From assembly GCA_001767455.1 (NCBI GenBank), contig MELC01000088.1, forward strand, positions 1 through 64,000: a DNA stretch of 64,000 nt, in the 5' to 3' direction. The translations under genes and the position numbers were made by a program. This document shows positions 9,447-18,976 of the stretch, piece by piece. Each line of letters opens with the position of its first letter. Within the stretch, counting starts at the first letter, position 1. The DNA is from Acidobacteria bacterium RIFCSPLOWO2_12_FULL_66_21 (lineage in GTDB: Bacteria; Acidobacteriota; Vicinamibacteria; Vicinamibacterales; 2-12-FULL-66-21). The notes below the pieces were generated by a model, which was not told the origin of the DNA, ran no database searches, and saw only the letters and a list, made by a program, of their open reading frames with translations.

Positions 9447-12400
9447 ATGACAGAGTTCGTCCATCTCCATCTTCATTCAGAATTCTCCCTACTGGACGGC
9501 GCGTGCCGGATCGAGGAGATGCTCGACCGCGCGGTCGAACTCGAGATGCCGTCGGTGGCCATCACCGAGCACGGCAACATGTTCTCGTCGATCATCTTCC
9601 ACGACCAGGCGAGAAAGCGCGGGATCAACCCGGTCCTGGGCTGCGAGGTGTACGTGGCGCCGGGGGATCGGCGCACGCGGTCCGGCACGCCCGGCGAGAC
9701 CGCGAACCACCTCGTGCTGCTCGCGGAAACCCAAGAGGGCTACCACAACCTCATCAAGCTCGTGTCTGCCGGCTACACCGAGGGGTTCTATTACAAGCCG
9801 CGCATCGACAAGGAGCTCCTGGCGCAGCATGCGAAGGGGCTCATCGGTCTGAGCAGCTGCCTGAAAGGGGAGGTGGCGACCGGGATTCGGACCGAGCAGC
9901 AGCAGAAGGCGGTACAAGCCGCGGCGGCGTACCGGGACATTCTCGGTCCCCACAACTTCTTCCTCGAGATGCAGTACCAGGGGATCGACGAGCAGCGCAC
10001 GGTCAATGCGGGGCTGCAGCCGATCGCGAAGGATCTCGGCCTGTCGCTCGTCGTGACCAACGACGTGCACTATCTGAACAACTCCGACTACAAGGCGCAC
10101 GACGTCCTGCTCTGTATCGGCACGGGCAAGTCGGTGAACGACGCCGAGCGTCTCCGCTATCACGGCGACCAGTTCTACTTGAAGACGCCGGAGGAGATGG
10201 CGCAGGTGTTCGCGGACTTTCCGGAGGCGCTCCGGAACACGGTCCGCATTGCCGAGCGCTGCAACGTGGACTTGTCGAGCACGGTGAACCACCTGCCCAA
10301 CTTCGACGTCCCGGCCGGCTTCGCGCTGGACGACTACTTCGAGCACATCGTCCGCGAGGGCTTCACGCTGCGGCTGGCGCGCCTGCGCGGGCTGGCGGCG
10401 GCCGGCCTGCTGAAGCACACGATCGACGAGTACGAGCGGCGGCTCGACTACGAGATCGACATGATCAAGAAGATGAAGTACCCCGGGTACTTCCTGATCG
10501 TGTGGGACTTCATCCGGTATGCGCGCGAGCAGGGCGTGCCGGTGGGCCCCGGCCGTGGATCGGCGGCCGGCAGCTTCGTGGCGTACTGTCTCAGGATTAC
10601 CGACGTCGATCCGATGGCGTACGACCTCATCTTCGAGCGGTTCCTCAATCCGGAGCGCGTGTCCCTGCCCGACATCGACATCGATTTCTGCGAGCGCCGC
10701 CGCTCGGAGGTGATCGAGTACGTCACGCGCAAGTACGGCCGCGAGAACGTCGCGCAGATCATCACGTTCGGGACCATGAAGGCGCGCGCCGTCGTGCGCG
10801 ACGTCGCGCGGGTGCTCGACATCCCGTACGCCGACGCGGATCGCGTGGCCAAGGCGGTCCCCCCCGCGCTCGACATGACGCTCGACAAGGCGCTGGTCGA
10901 GAGCCCGGCGCTCAGGGAGATGGAGCAGAAGGACGAGCGCGTCAAGGAGCTGCTCGCCGTCGCGCAGCGGCTCGAGGGCATGACGCGCCACGCCTCCGTG
11001 CACGCCGCCGGCGTCGTCATCGCGCCCAGGCCGCTCACCGAGTTCGTCCCGCTGTACAAGTCACAGAAGGATGAAATCGTCACCCAGTGGGCCATGAAGG
11101 AGGTCGAACGGGTCGGCCTCCTGAAGATGGACTTCCTGGGGCTGAGCACGCTCACGCTGATCCGTGACGCGCTCGACGAGATCAAGCGCACCGAGGGCGT
11201 CGACCTCGACATCGACGCGATTCCGCTCGACGACGAGAAGACGTACCGGCTGTTTTCGGAAGGACAGACCTACGGGGTGTTCCAGTTCGAGAGCTCCGGC
11301 ATGCGCGAGCTGTTGCGCAAGGCGAAGCCCGAGCGCCTCGACGATCTGATCGCGCTCAACGCGCTCTATCGCCCCGGGCCGCTCAAGAGCGGCATGGTCG
11401 ACGACTTCATCTCGCGCAAGCAGGGAAAGACCGAGGTCAAGTACGAGCTGCCGCAGCTCAAGCCGATCCTGTCGGACACCTACGGCGTCATCGCATACCA
11501 GGAGCAGGTCATGCGCATCGCCGCGGTGCTCGCCGGCTTCACCATGGGCCAGTCCGACGTGCTCCGCAAGGCCATGGGGAAGAAGGACCCCAAGGTCATG
11601 GCGAAGCAGCGCGAAGCCTTCATGGAAGGGGCGCTGAAGAACGGCGTCAACGAGAAGAAGGCACGGAAGATCTTCGACTTGATGGAGTACTTCGCCGGCT
11701 ACGGATTCAACAAGTCGCACTCGACGACCTACGCGTGGATCGCGTATCAGACCGGATACCTGAAGGCGAACTACCCCTGGCACTTCATGGCGGCGCTGCT
11801 GACGATTGAAGCCGCGAACACCGACAAGCTCGCGATGTACCTCGGCGAGTGCCGCGACCTCGGCATTCCAATTCTGCCGCCCGACGTCAATGCCAGCGAG
11901 CTCGCCTTCACCGTCGAGAAAGCGGGCGTGCGGTTCGGATTGACGGCCGTGAAGAACGTCGGCGACGGCGCCGTGCTCTCGATTCTCGGCGTCCGGCGGG
12001 AGTCCGGCCGGATTGATTCGCTCTATGCGCTGGCCGAGCGGGTCGATCTGCGGCTGGTCAACAAGCGTGTGCTCGAGAGCCTGGTCAAGGCCGGCGCGAT
12101 GGATTCCCTCGAGGCGGCGGGGAGCGTCGCCGCGCGCCGCGCGCGGCTGTTCGCGGCCGTCGACGGGGTGATCGAGCATGGCGGCCGGTGCCAGCGGGAC
12201 CGCGACAAGGGACAGTCGCAGCTGTTCGGCGGCGACGAGGGGGATGCGGGGGGCGGCGGCGGACGATCGCTGCGTGACGCGCCGGCATGGACCGAGGCGC
12301 AGCAACTCGCGGGCGAGAAGGAGGCGCTCGGTCTCTACATGAGCGGCCATCCGCTCGATCGCTTCAACGAGGAGCTGAAGGTGTTCGGCGCCCGGCGCGT

Positions 12401-12923
12401 CGTCGACCTCGTCTCGCCCGAGGCGGACGTGTGGGCCGCGGGCATCGTCGCGGGACTGCGGCCGCTCAAGACGAAGAAGGGAGACCGCATGGCGGTCTTC
12501 ATGCTCGACGACGTCGCGGCGAGCGTGGAGGTGGTCGTGTTTCCCGAGACCTTCGGCAAATGCGGGAACGCCATCGAAGGCGACGCGATGCTGCTCGTCC
12601 GCGGCAAATTCGAAAAAGACGACGAGTCGGCGCGGATCGTCGCGACGGAGGTGCTCCCGATCGGCGCGCTGAAGGAGCGGACGACGCGTGAGGTCGCCAT
12701 TCACCTGGCCGCGCCGCCGCACGGGCGCCAGACCTTCGAGGCGCTCGCCGAGCTGCTGACGCGCCATCGCGGCGATCGGCGCGTCCTGCTGGAGCTCGAC
12801 GTCCCGGGTCGAGAAAAGCCGCTCCGGGTCAGGTCCGAGGTCGCCCAACGGGTCAGGCCGTCCGAGCGCCTGGTGGCGGAGCTCGAACTCATCTGTGGGG
12901 CCGGAACGGTGGAATTGAGGTGA
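9447..12923 (+). CDS. dnaE: DNA polymerase III alpha subunit
   Basis: 1158 residues, the replicative polymerase of the DnaE1 type. The PHP domain opens with HLHLHSEFSLLDG and AITEHGNMFS. The palm carries GPGRGSAAGSFVAYCL, with the catalytic acidic motif PDIDIDF near residue 410. The helix-hairpin-helix region contains HASVHAAGVVIAP and the fingers contain GYGFNKSHSTTYAWIAYQT. An OB-fold follows near residue 1000 (VWAAGIVAGLRPLKTKKGDRMAVF). The reading frame is open upstream to 9213, but that part is translated repeat. ATG 9447 (MTEFVHLH) is the family start. Confidence 0.98.
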   Translation: MTEFVHLHLHSEFSLLDGACRIEEMLDRAVELEMPSVAITEHGNMFSSIIFHDQARKRGINPVLGCEVYVAPGDRRTRSGTPGETANHLVLLAETQEGYHNLIKLVSAGYTEGFYYKPRIDKELLAQHAKGLIGLSSCLKGEVATGIRTEQQQKAVQAAAAYRDILGPHNFFLEMQYQGIDEQRTVNAGLQPIAKDLGLSLVVTNDVHYLNNSDYKAHDVLLCIGTGKSVNDAERLRYHGDQFYLKTPEEMAQVFADFPEALRNTVRIAERCNVDLSSTVNHLPNFDVPAGFALDDYFEHIVREGFTLRLARLRGLAAAGLLKHTIDEYERRLDYEIDMIKKMKYPGYFLIVWDFIRYAREQGVPVGPGRGSAAGSFVAYCLRITDVDPMAYDLIFERFLNPERVSLPDIDIDFCERRRSEVIEYVTRKYGRENVAQIITFGTMKARAVVRDVARVLDIPYADADRVAKAVPPALDMTLDKALVESPALREMEQKDERVKELLAVAQRLEGMTRHASVHAAGVVIAPRPLTEFVPLYKSQKDEIVTQWAMKEVERVGLLKMDFLGLSTLTLIRDALDEIKRTEGVDLDIDAIPLDDEKTYRLFSEGQTYGVFQFESSGMRELLRKAKPERLDDLIALNALYRPGPLKSGMVDDFISRKQGKTEVKYELPQLKPILSDTYGVIAYQEQVMRIAAVLAGFTMGQSDVLRKAMGKKDPKVMAKQREAFMEGALKNGVNEKKARKIFDLMEYFAGYGFNKSHSTTYAWIAYQTGYLKANYPWHFMAALLTIEAANTDKLAMYLGECRDLGIPILPPDVNASELAFTVEKAGVRFGLTAVKNVGDGAVLSILGVRRESGRIDSLYALAERVDLRLVNKRVLESLVKAGAMDSLEAAGSVAARRARLFAAVDGVIEHGGRCQRDRDKGQSQLFGGDEGDAGGGGGRSLRDAPAWTEAQQLAGEKEALGLYMSGHPLDRFNEELKVFGARRVVDLVSPEADVWAAGIVAGLRPLKTKKGDRMAVFMLDDVAASVEVVVFPETFGKCGNAIEGDAMLLVRGKFEKDDESARIVATEVLPIGALKERTTREVAIHLAAPPHGRQTFEALAELLTRHRGDRRVLLELDVPGREKPLRVRSEVAQRVRPSERLVAELELICGAGTVELR

Positions 12924-13064
12924 GACAGGCATCGCAGCTCGCGGCTCGCGGCTCGCAGTCCGTGGCTCGTGGCTCGCCTGGCGCGCCGAAGCGCCACGCG
13001 CGAAGGCGGCTGGCTCGTGACTCCTCTGGCTGGAAACTGGAAGCTGGGAACTGGAAACTGATTC
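12924..13064. repeat. Two short-word arrays between dnaE and accA
   Basis: The first array (about 12937-12979) repeats GCTCGCG/GCTCGTG words. The second (about 13027-13061) repeats GGAAACT/GGAAGCT/GGGAACT heptads and ends directly at GATTCATG, the accA start. The two arrays are not complementary. They look like left or right halves of two different dyad families. The tail TGGGAACTGGAAACTGATTC is identical to the one before hpf. Confidence 0.75.
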
Positions 13065-14057
13065 ATGCCTGCTGATCTGCTTGAATTCGAGGAACCGGTC
13101 GGCGTCCTGCTGAAGGAGATCGAAGCCCTCAGCATGCTGCCACGGACGCCGGAGCGCGAGCGATCGATCGAGACGCTGCGGTCGCGGGCCGACGAGATCC
13201 GGACGGAGATCTTCGCCAACCTGACGGCGTGGCAGCGCGTGCTGGTCGCGCGGCATCCGAACCGGCCGAACACGCTCGACTACGTCGAGCGGCTGTTCAC
13301 CGGCTGGGACGAACTGCACGGCGACCGCCGCTTCGCCGACGATCACGCGATCGTGTGCGGGACGGCCGAGTACCGCGGCCGGCCGGTCGCGATCGTCGGA
13401 CACCAGAAGGGGCGCGACACGAAACAGAAGATCTTCAGGAACTTCGGCTACGCGCGGCCGGAAGGCTACCGCAAGGCGCTGCGCGTGATGCAGATGGCGC
13501 AGAAGTTCGGGCGGCCCATCCTCGTGTTCATCGACACGCCGGCGGCCTACCCCGGCGTCGAGTCGGAAGAGCGCGGCGTGGCCGAGGCGATCGCGTTCAA
13601 CCTGCGCGAGATGATGATGCTCGAAGTGCCGATCATCGTCACCGTCTGCGGCGAGGGGGGCAGCGGCGGCGCGCTCGGCATCGCCATCGGGGACCGCGTG
13701 CTGATGCAGGAGTTCTCGGTCTACAGCGTGATCCCGCCGGAAGGCTGCGCGGCGATCCTCTGGCGCGACTCGAACCGCAAGGTCGAGGCGGCCGAAGCGC
13801 TCAGGATTACGGCGCCGGACCTGATGGCCCTCGGGCTGATCGACGGGATCGTGCCGGAGCCGTCCGGCGGCGCGCACAACGACTACGATACGGCGTCGGC
13901 GCTCGTCGATCAGGCGATCTCGGCCTCGCTCGACGAGGTATCCGCGTTGTCGGTGCCGGAGCGGCTCGACGCGCGCTACGAGAAGTTCCGCCGCATGGGC
14001 GAAGAGGGGCTGGGGTTCATGGACCTGGACAAGCCCGAACCGCCGCAGGCTCCGTAA
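13065..14057 (+). CDS. accA: Acetyl-CoA carboxylase carboxyltransferase subunit alpha
   Basis: 330 residues, normal for AccA, which with AccD transfers the carboxyl group from carboxybiotin to acetyl-CoA in fatty acid synthesis. The N-terminal helical region (LEFEEPVGVLLKEIEAL) is followed by the crotonase-like core with IVGHQKGRDTKQKIFRNFG, FIDTPAAYPGVESEERG and VCGEGGSGGALGIAIGD. The conserved ending region contains VIPPEGCAAILWRD. It has no fused AccD, and accD is not in the window. The start ATG 13065 abuts a repeat array. recJ follows after 7 bp. Confidence 0.98.
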   Translation: MPADLLEFEEPVGVLLKEIEALSMLPRTPERERSIETLRSRADEIRTEIFANLTAWQRVLVARHPNRPNTLDYVERLFTGWDELHGDRRFADDHAIVCGTAEYRGRPVAIVGHQKGRDTKQKIFRNFGYARPEGYRKALRVMQMAQKFGRPILVFIDTPAAYPGVESEERGVAEAIAFNLREMMMLEVPIIVTVCGEGGSGGALGIAIGDRVLMQEFSVYSVIPPEGCAAILWRDSNRKVEAAEALRITAPDLMALGLIDGIVPEPSGGAHNDYDTASALVDQAISASLDEVSALSVPERLDARYEKFRRMGEEGLGFMDLDKPEPPQAP

Positions 14058-14064
14058 GCCGTTC

Positions 14065-15789
14065 ATGAAATCGCTTGTCTGGGATCATCTCCCGTGCAAC
14101 GACGAGGAGTCAGGCCGGCTGGCGGCGGCGCTCGGCGTGCATCCGATCGTCGCGCGCCTGCTGTGCCTGCGCGGTCTCGCCGACGCGGCGGCGGCCGACC
14201 GGTTCCTGAATCCGTCGCTCGATCACCTGCACGATCCGTTCAGGCTCGCGGACATGGACCGTGCGGTCGCGCGGCTGGAGGAGGCGATTGCGCGCCGCGA
14301 GCGCATCGCCATTCACGGCGATTACGACGTCGACGGCATCACGTCGACCGTCATGCTGCGGCGCGCTCTCGAGCTGCTCGGGGGGGAGGTCGTGCACTTC
14401 ATTCCCGAGCGCCTGCGGGACGGATACGGGCTGCAGCCCTCCGCGATCGACCGGCTGCACGCCGAGGGGGTCCGGCTGGTCGTCTCGGTGGACTGCGGCA
14501 TCCGCGGCACCGAGGCGGCCCTCCGCGCGCGAGACCTCGGCGTGGACCTCATCGTCACCGATCACCACGAACCGGATGGCACGCTGCCGGCGGCACTGGC
14601 CGTGATCAACCCGAAGCGCCACGACTGCTCGTACCCCGACAAGAACCTGGCGGGCGTCGGCGTCGCGCTGAAGGTCGTGCAGGCGCTCATCGGCAGAGCC
14701 GGCAAGACCAAGTGGCTGCCCTCGTTCGTCAAGATCGCGGCACTTGGCACGCTCGCCGATGTCGTGCCGCTCGTGGGCGAGAACCGCGTCATCGCGCGGC
14801 TCGGCCTGGCCGCACTGAGCAGTGGGCCGCACACGGTCGGCTTGCGCGCCCTGCTCGAGGGATCCGGCCTGGGCGGCCGCCGGATTGACAGCTATGAGGT
14901 GGCCTTCATCCTGGCGCCGCGCGTCAACGCCGCCGGCCGCATGAGCACGCCCGACATCGCCACGCGTCTGCTGCTCGCCACCGACGAGGCCATGGGCGAG
15001 GAGGCGCGCGGGCTGGCGCAGCAGCTCAACGACGAGAACGCCCGGCGGCAGCAGGAAGAAGCGGATCTGGTGGCCTCGGCGCGCACGGCGATCGACACCG
15101 ATCCCGCGGTCGGCGCCCACAACGTCCTGGTCGTCGGCGGCGCCGGCTGGCATCGGGGCGTGATCGGGATTGCCGCGTCGAAGCTGGTGGACGCGTACCA
15201 CAAGCCGTCCATCGTGCTGTCCGTGGACGGCGAGCTGGCGCACGGCTCCTGCCGAAGCATCCCCGAGTTCGACATGCTCGGCGCGCTCGAGCGGTGCGCC
15301 GATGTCTTCCTGCGCTTCGGCGGCCACCACCAGGCCGCGGGTTTGACCATGGAAGCGGCGCGCGTACCGGAGTTCCGCGCCCGCATCAACGCGTACGCGG
15401 ATGCCATCCTCGAGCCGGATCAGTTGAGGCCGCGTCTGAAGATCGACGGGCCGCTGAGCCTCCGCGCGATCACGCCCGATCTCATGCAGGCGCTCGATCG
15501 CCTGGGACCGTTTGGCATGGCCAACCCGCGCCCGGTTTTTCACGCGGCCGGCGTGGAGATCGTGGACGGCCCACGGACGCTGAAGGCGCGCCACCTGAAG
15601 ATGACCTTCTGTCAGGACGGCCGGCGGATGCGCGCCATCGCCTGGCGCGCGGCCGAACGCGCGGAGTTCCTGACCCGCAATCGCGCCAGCCTGGACCTGG
15701 CCTTCTCGCTCGAGCGCAGCGAATACCAGGGAGAGACGTATTTGGAATTGCGCGTCGCGGATTTCAAGGCACCGGGGGAAGTGGAATAA
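14065..15789 (+). CDS. recJ: Single-stranded-DNA-specific exonuclease RecJ
   Basis: 574 residues. A 5'-3' ssDNA exonuclease of the DHH superfamily used in recombination and mismatch repair. Metal-binding motifs: HGDYDVDGITST (about 84-95), SVDCGIRG, and the DHH motif VTDHHEPDG (about 165-173). The DHHA1 domain carries GGAGWHRGVIGIAASKL and FGGHHQAAGLT. The C-terminal OB domain ends near LELRVADFK. ATG 14065 lies 7 bp after accA, probably in the same transcript. The stop is followed immediately by a short-word dyad. Confidence 0.96.
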   Translation: MKSLVWDHLPCNDEESGRLAAALGVHPIVARLLCLRGLADAAAADRFLNPSLDHLHDPFRLADMDRAVARLEEAIARRERIAIHGDYDVDGITSTVMLRRALELLGGEVVHFIPERLRDGYGLQPSAIDRLHAEGVRLVVSVDCGIRGTEAALRARDLGVDLIVTDHHEPDGTLPAALAVINPKRHDCSYPDKNLAGVGVALKVVQALIGRAGKTKWLPSFVKIAALGTLADVVPLVGENRVIARLGLAALSSGPHTVGLRALLEGSGLGGRRIDSYEVAFILAPRVNAAGRMSTPDIATRLLLATDEAMGEEARGLAQQLNDENARRQQEEADLVASARTAIDTDPAVGAHNVLVVGGAGWHRGVIGIAASKLVDAYHKPSIVLSVDGELAHGSCRSIPEFDMLGALERCADVFLRFGGHHQAAGLTMEAARVPEFRARINAYADAILEPDQLRPRLKIDGPLSLRAITPDLMQALDRLGPFGMANPRPVFHAAGVEIVDGPRTLKARHLKMTFCQDGRRMRAIAWRAAERAEFLTRNRASLDLAFSLERSEYQGETYLELRVADFKAPGEVE

Positions 15790-15905
15790 TAGCGTCCAGC
15801 TTCCAGTTTCCAGTTTCCAGCCTGGCGAGACCCGCGCACCGAAGTCCGGAAACTCGAACCCTGGGAGCTGGAAGCAGGCAACTGGCAACTGGAAACTTCT
15901 TATTC
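15790..15905. repeat. GGAAACT-type dyad between recJ and the LptC/LptA gene
   Basis: The left array (about 15794-15823) reads CAGCTTCCAGTTTCCAG-type words. A spacer of about 40 bp follows. The right array (about 15862-15896) reads the reverse complements, such as GGCAACTGGCAACTGG. It ends seven nt before the next start codon. It belongs to the same word family as the arrays before accA, before hpf and after parB. Confidence 0.8.
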
Positions 15906-18215
15906 ATGTCTTGGCAGAAAACCGCGCGGCTGGCGATCGCCGCGTTCGTCCTCGTCTTTGCCGTCATCGTCGTCCTCGCCCTGCGGCAGCGCAAGCAGCC
16001 GGCCGCCGCGGGACAGGCGCCGGCGCGCAAGGACAGTGCGACGACGGCCGAAACCGGCCGCGGCGTGAACGAACTGGTGAACAAGGAGGGAAAGGTCCTT
16101 CACAATCTCACGTTCGAGAGCAGCGCCACGTACCCGCACGGCCGCAAGAAGCTGCTCCGCATCACCCTGACCCTCCCCGACCGCGGCAACCGCACGGTCG
16201 TCGTCACGGCGGACGAAGGAGAACTCCTCACGAGCCCGGGCGGAGAGATCGGCACCGCGCATTTGATCGGCCACGTGCGGCTGAAGACGAGCGACGGCTT
16301 CGAAGTGACCACCGGGGAAGCCACCTATGACGAGGCAGCCGGCATGCTCAACGTCCCCGGTCAGGTTGGCTTCGCCCGGGGCCGCATGAAAGGCAGCGGC
16401 GTCGGCGCCACCTACGACCGGAACCGCGAGGTGCTCTGGCTGCTCGCACAGGCACACGTCACGCTGGCCGCCGGCAAGCACGGCGAGGGGGCGATGGACG
16501 CGACGGCCGGATCGGCGGGCCTGGCACGCAAGGACCATTACGTCAAGTTCACCGGCGCCGCGCATCTGACGCGCGAAGAGCGCGCGATGGATGCCGACGA
16601 GATAACGGTGATGCTGACCGACGATGACGAGCGTCCCCGGGCTGCCCAGCTCCGCGCGAACAGTCGCGTCACGGGCGGGAGCGGGGAATCCCCGACCATG
16701 ACCGCCCGCGATATCGACATCACCTACAGCGACGACGGGCAGCACCCTCAGACAGTGCAGCTCCGCGGCGACAGTCACATCGGGGGCGGCGCGGACAAGT
16801 CGTCCACGATGGACGCGCGGGACATCGATCTTGTTTACGGCGACGGCGGCGGCCCCCTCCAGCACGCGCAGCTCGTCGAGAACGCCGTCCTCCAGCTGCC
16901 GGGCGCCGCCCGGGCGGGGTCCCGGCGCATCGCCGCGAAGCTCATCGACCTCGGCCTGGCGCCGGACGGCACGACCGTCACCAGCGTGAACGCGGCGGAC
17001 ACCGTGCAAGTGGACCTTCCGCCCGACGGAGATGCGCCGGCCAAACGCATCCGATCGGCGACCCTGGCGGCCAGCGGGGGAGCGGCCGGCATTCAGAACG
17101 CCACCTTCGGCGGCAACACCGAGTACAGGGAGTCGCGCGCCGCGCGCGGCAATGTCACCGAAGTCAACCGCACGGCACGCGCCTTGAGGCTCGTCGTCGC
17201 CACCAAACCTGGGTTCGGCGCCATTGAACAGGCCGAATTCCACGGGAACGTTCATTTCGTCGACGGCACCCAGTTCACCGCCGACGCCCCTTACGCCCTC
17301 TATCACGTCGATCGCGATCAAATCGATCTCGGGCCATTCGAAGGCGATCCGGGACCGCCGGCGCATATCAGCGATGGCCGGGTCGTCGTGGACGCGCGGA
17401 CGCTCGAGTTCGTGCTGTCGTCGCGAAAGCTCAAAGCGGACACGCGTGTCCGGTGCTCCATGCAGCCCGATCGCCCGCAGCCGAAGGCGCAGACTCCGGC
17501 CGCGGGCGCCCCGGCCGACCGGCCGGCGAAGGTGCCCTCCATGCTCAAGCGGGACCAGCGGGTCAACGTCACGTCCAACCGTCTGGAGTACGATGGCGCG
17601 GCGGGGCATGCCGTCTATCTCGGACACGCGCGGCTCTGGCAGGGTGAAACGGTGTTCCTCGGAGACACGATTGTGGTGGACGACAGCACCGGGAACCTCG
17701 AGGTGAACGGCGCGGCGCGCACCGAACTGATGCTCGAGAATCCGGACAAGGCCACCGGCAAGCGCACCGTCAGCCGCACGATCGGAACGGCCGACGTATT
17801 CGTGTACGACGACGCCAAGCGGCTGGCTACCTACACGATGCAGAACGAAAGCCTCACACAGGGACGGCGCGCGCACCTCGTGGGACCGGATGGAGACATC
17901 ACGGCCGACAAGCTCGAGCTGATTCTCAAGCCGGAAGCGAGCGAGCTCGACCGGGCGGAGGGGTACGGGAATATCGTCGTGAAGGAGCCCGCCCGGACGG
18001 TCAGCGGCGCGCGAATGACGTACGGCGCGGACAGCCAGCAGTACATCGTGACGGGCACGCCGGTGGAGGTGATCGACATCACGCCGCCGAACTGCAAGAA
18101 GAGCACGTACGCCACCATCACGTTCCATCGGGGGGCGGACACCGCCGAAGGGGCGGGACGCGGCAACAATCCGATCACCTCCGGGGCGATCGCGTGTCCG
18201 GCGGGCCGCCAGTGA
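15906..18215 (+). CDS. Fused LptC/LptA-type LPS transport protein
   Basis: 769 residues. A single N-terminal TM anchor (about 8-26) is followed by a long periplasmic part with repeated OstA/LptA-type beta-jellyroll features. An LptC-like segment (about 50-150) contains [35 protein letters not shown]. Further LptA-like units around 200-280, 420-520 and 560-700 contain phrases such as [43 protein letters not shown] and [22 protein letters not shown]. Known LptC and LptA are each about 185-190 residues and form the periplasmic bridge for LPS. Here both roles may sit on one chain. lptB follows with an overlapping start. The upstream open frame is an artefact; ATG 15906 gives the membrane anchor. 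Confidence 0.85.
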   Translation: MSWQKTARLAIAAFVLVFAVIVVLALRQRKQPAAAGQAPARKDSATTAETGRGVNELVNKEGKVLHNLTFESSATYPHGRKKLLRITLTLPDRGNRTVVVTADEGELLTSPGGEIGTAHLIGHVRLKTSDGFEVTTGEATYDEAAGMLNVPGQVGFARGRMKGSGVGATYDRNREVLWLLAQAHVTLAAGKHGEGAMDATAGSAGLARKDHYVKFTGAAHLTREERAMDADEITVMLTDDDERPRAAQLRANSRVTGGSGESPTMTARDIDITYSDDGQHPQTVQLRGDSHIGGGADKSSTMDARDIDLVYGDGGGPLQHAQLVENAVLQLPGAARAGSRRIAAKLIDLGLAPDGTTVTSVNAADTVQVDLPPDGDAPAKRIRSATLAASGGAAGIQNATFGGNTEYRESRAARGNVTEVNRTARALRLVVATKPGFGAIEQAEFHGNVHFVDGTQFTADAPYALYHVDRDQIDLGPFEGDPGPPAHISDGRVVVDARTLEFVLSSRKLKADTRVRCSMQPDRPQPKAQTPAAGAPADRPAKVPSMLKRDQRVNVTSNRLEYDGAAGHAVYLGHARLWQGETVFLGDTIVVDDSTGNLEVNGAARTELMLENPDKATGKRTVSRTIGTADVFVYDDAKRLATYTMQNESLTQGRRAHLVGPDGDITADKLELILKPEASELDRAEGYGNIVVKEPARTVSGARMTYGADSQQYIVTGTPVEVIDITPPNCKKSTYATITFHRGADTAEGAGRGNNPITSGAIACPAGRQ

Positions 18216-18943
18216 CGATGGCCACGCTCGGCACGCGCGATCTCACGAAGTCGTACAGCGGGCGGACGGTCGTCAAGGGCGTGAACCTGGAGATCGTCTC
18301 GGGCGAGGTCGTCGGACTCCTCGGCCCGAACGGCGCGGGCAAGACGACCACGTTCTCGATGGTGGTCGGCCTCACGCCCCCCGATGCCGGGCGGGTGCTC
18401 CTCGACGGCACGGACGTGACCGACGATCCGATGTACGTGCGGGCGCGCAAGGGGATCGGCTACCTGCCGCAGGAGCCGTCGATTTTCCGCGGCCTGACGG
18501 TCGAGCAGAACATCATGGCCATCCTCGAGACGCTCGACCTGGATCGCGCGGCCCGCCGGCTGCGGCTCGCGGAGCTGCTGGCCGAGCTGGGACTGACCCC
18601 GCTCGCCAGGTCGCCCGCCTATACGTTGTCGGGGGGCGAGCGCCGCCGCGTCGAAATCACACGGGCCCTGGTGATGTCGCCGCTGTTCATCCTCCTGGAT
18701 GAGCCGTTTGCGGGCATCGACCCGATTGCGGTCACCGACATCCAGAAGATCATCTTCCATCTGAAAGGACGGGGCATCGGGGTGCTCGTCACGGACCACA
18801 ACGTGCGGGAGACGCTGCGGATCACCGACCGCGCGTACATCGTGCACGACGGCGAGATTTTCCGCAGCGGAACGCCGGAGACCCTGGCCGCTGACGAGGA
18901 CGTCAAAAGGATTTACCTCGGCGCTGACTTCCGATTGGACTAA
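18194..18943 (+). CDS. lptB: LPS export ABC transporter ATP-binding protein
   Basis: About 240-249 residues. Powers LPS extraction with LptF/LptG. Walker A is [10 protein letters not shown] and the Q-loop is [18 protein letters not shown], which is characteristic of LptB. The signature is [15 protein letters not shown], Walker B is [18 protein letters not shown], and the switch His is in [10 protein letters not shown]. The longest frame starts at GTG 18194. GTG 18212 overlaps the upstream stop as GTGA, and ATG 18218 is also possible, so the true N-terminus may be 6-8 residues shorter. The fused permease partner is at 37914-40337. Confidence 0.97.
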   Translation: MSGGPPVTMATLGTRDLTKSYSGRTVVKGVNLEIVSGEVVGLLGPNGAGKTTTFSMVVGLTPPDAGRVLLDGTDVTDDPMYVRARKGIGYLPQEPSIFRGLTVEQNIMAILETLDLDRAARRLRLAELLAELGLTPLARSPAYTLSGGERRRVEITRALVMSPLFILLDEPFAGIDPIAVTDIQKIIFHLKGRGIGVLVTDHNVRETLRITDRAYIVHDGEIFRSGTPETLAADEDVKRIYLGADFRLD

Positions 18944-18976
18944 GATTGAAAAGGGCGGCGGCGCCCGCCTGGGACC

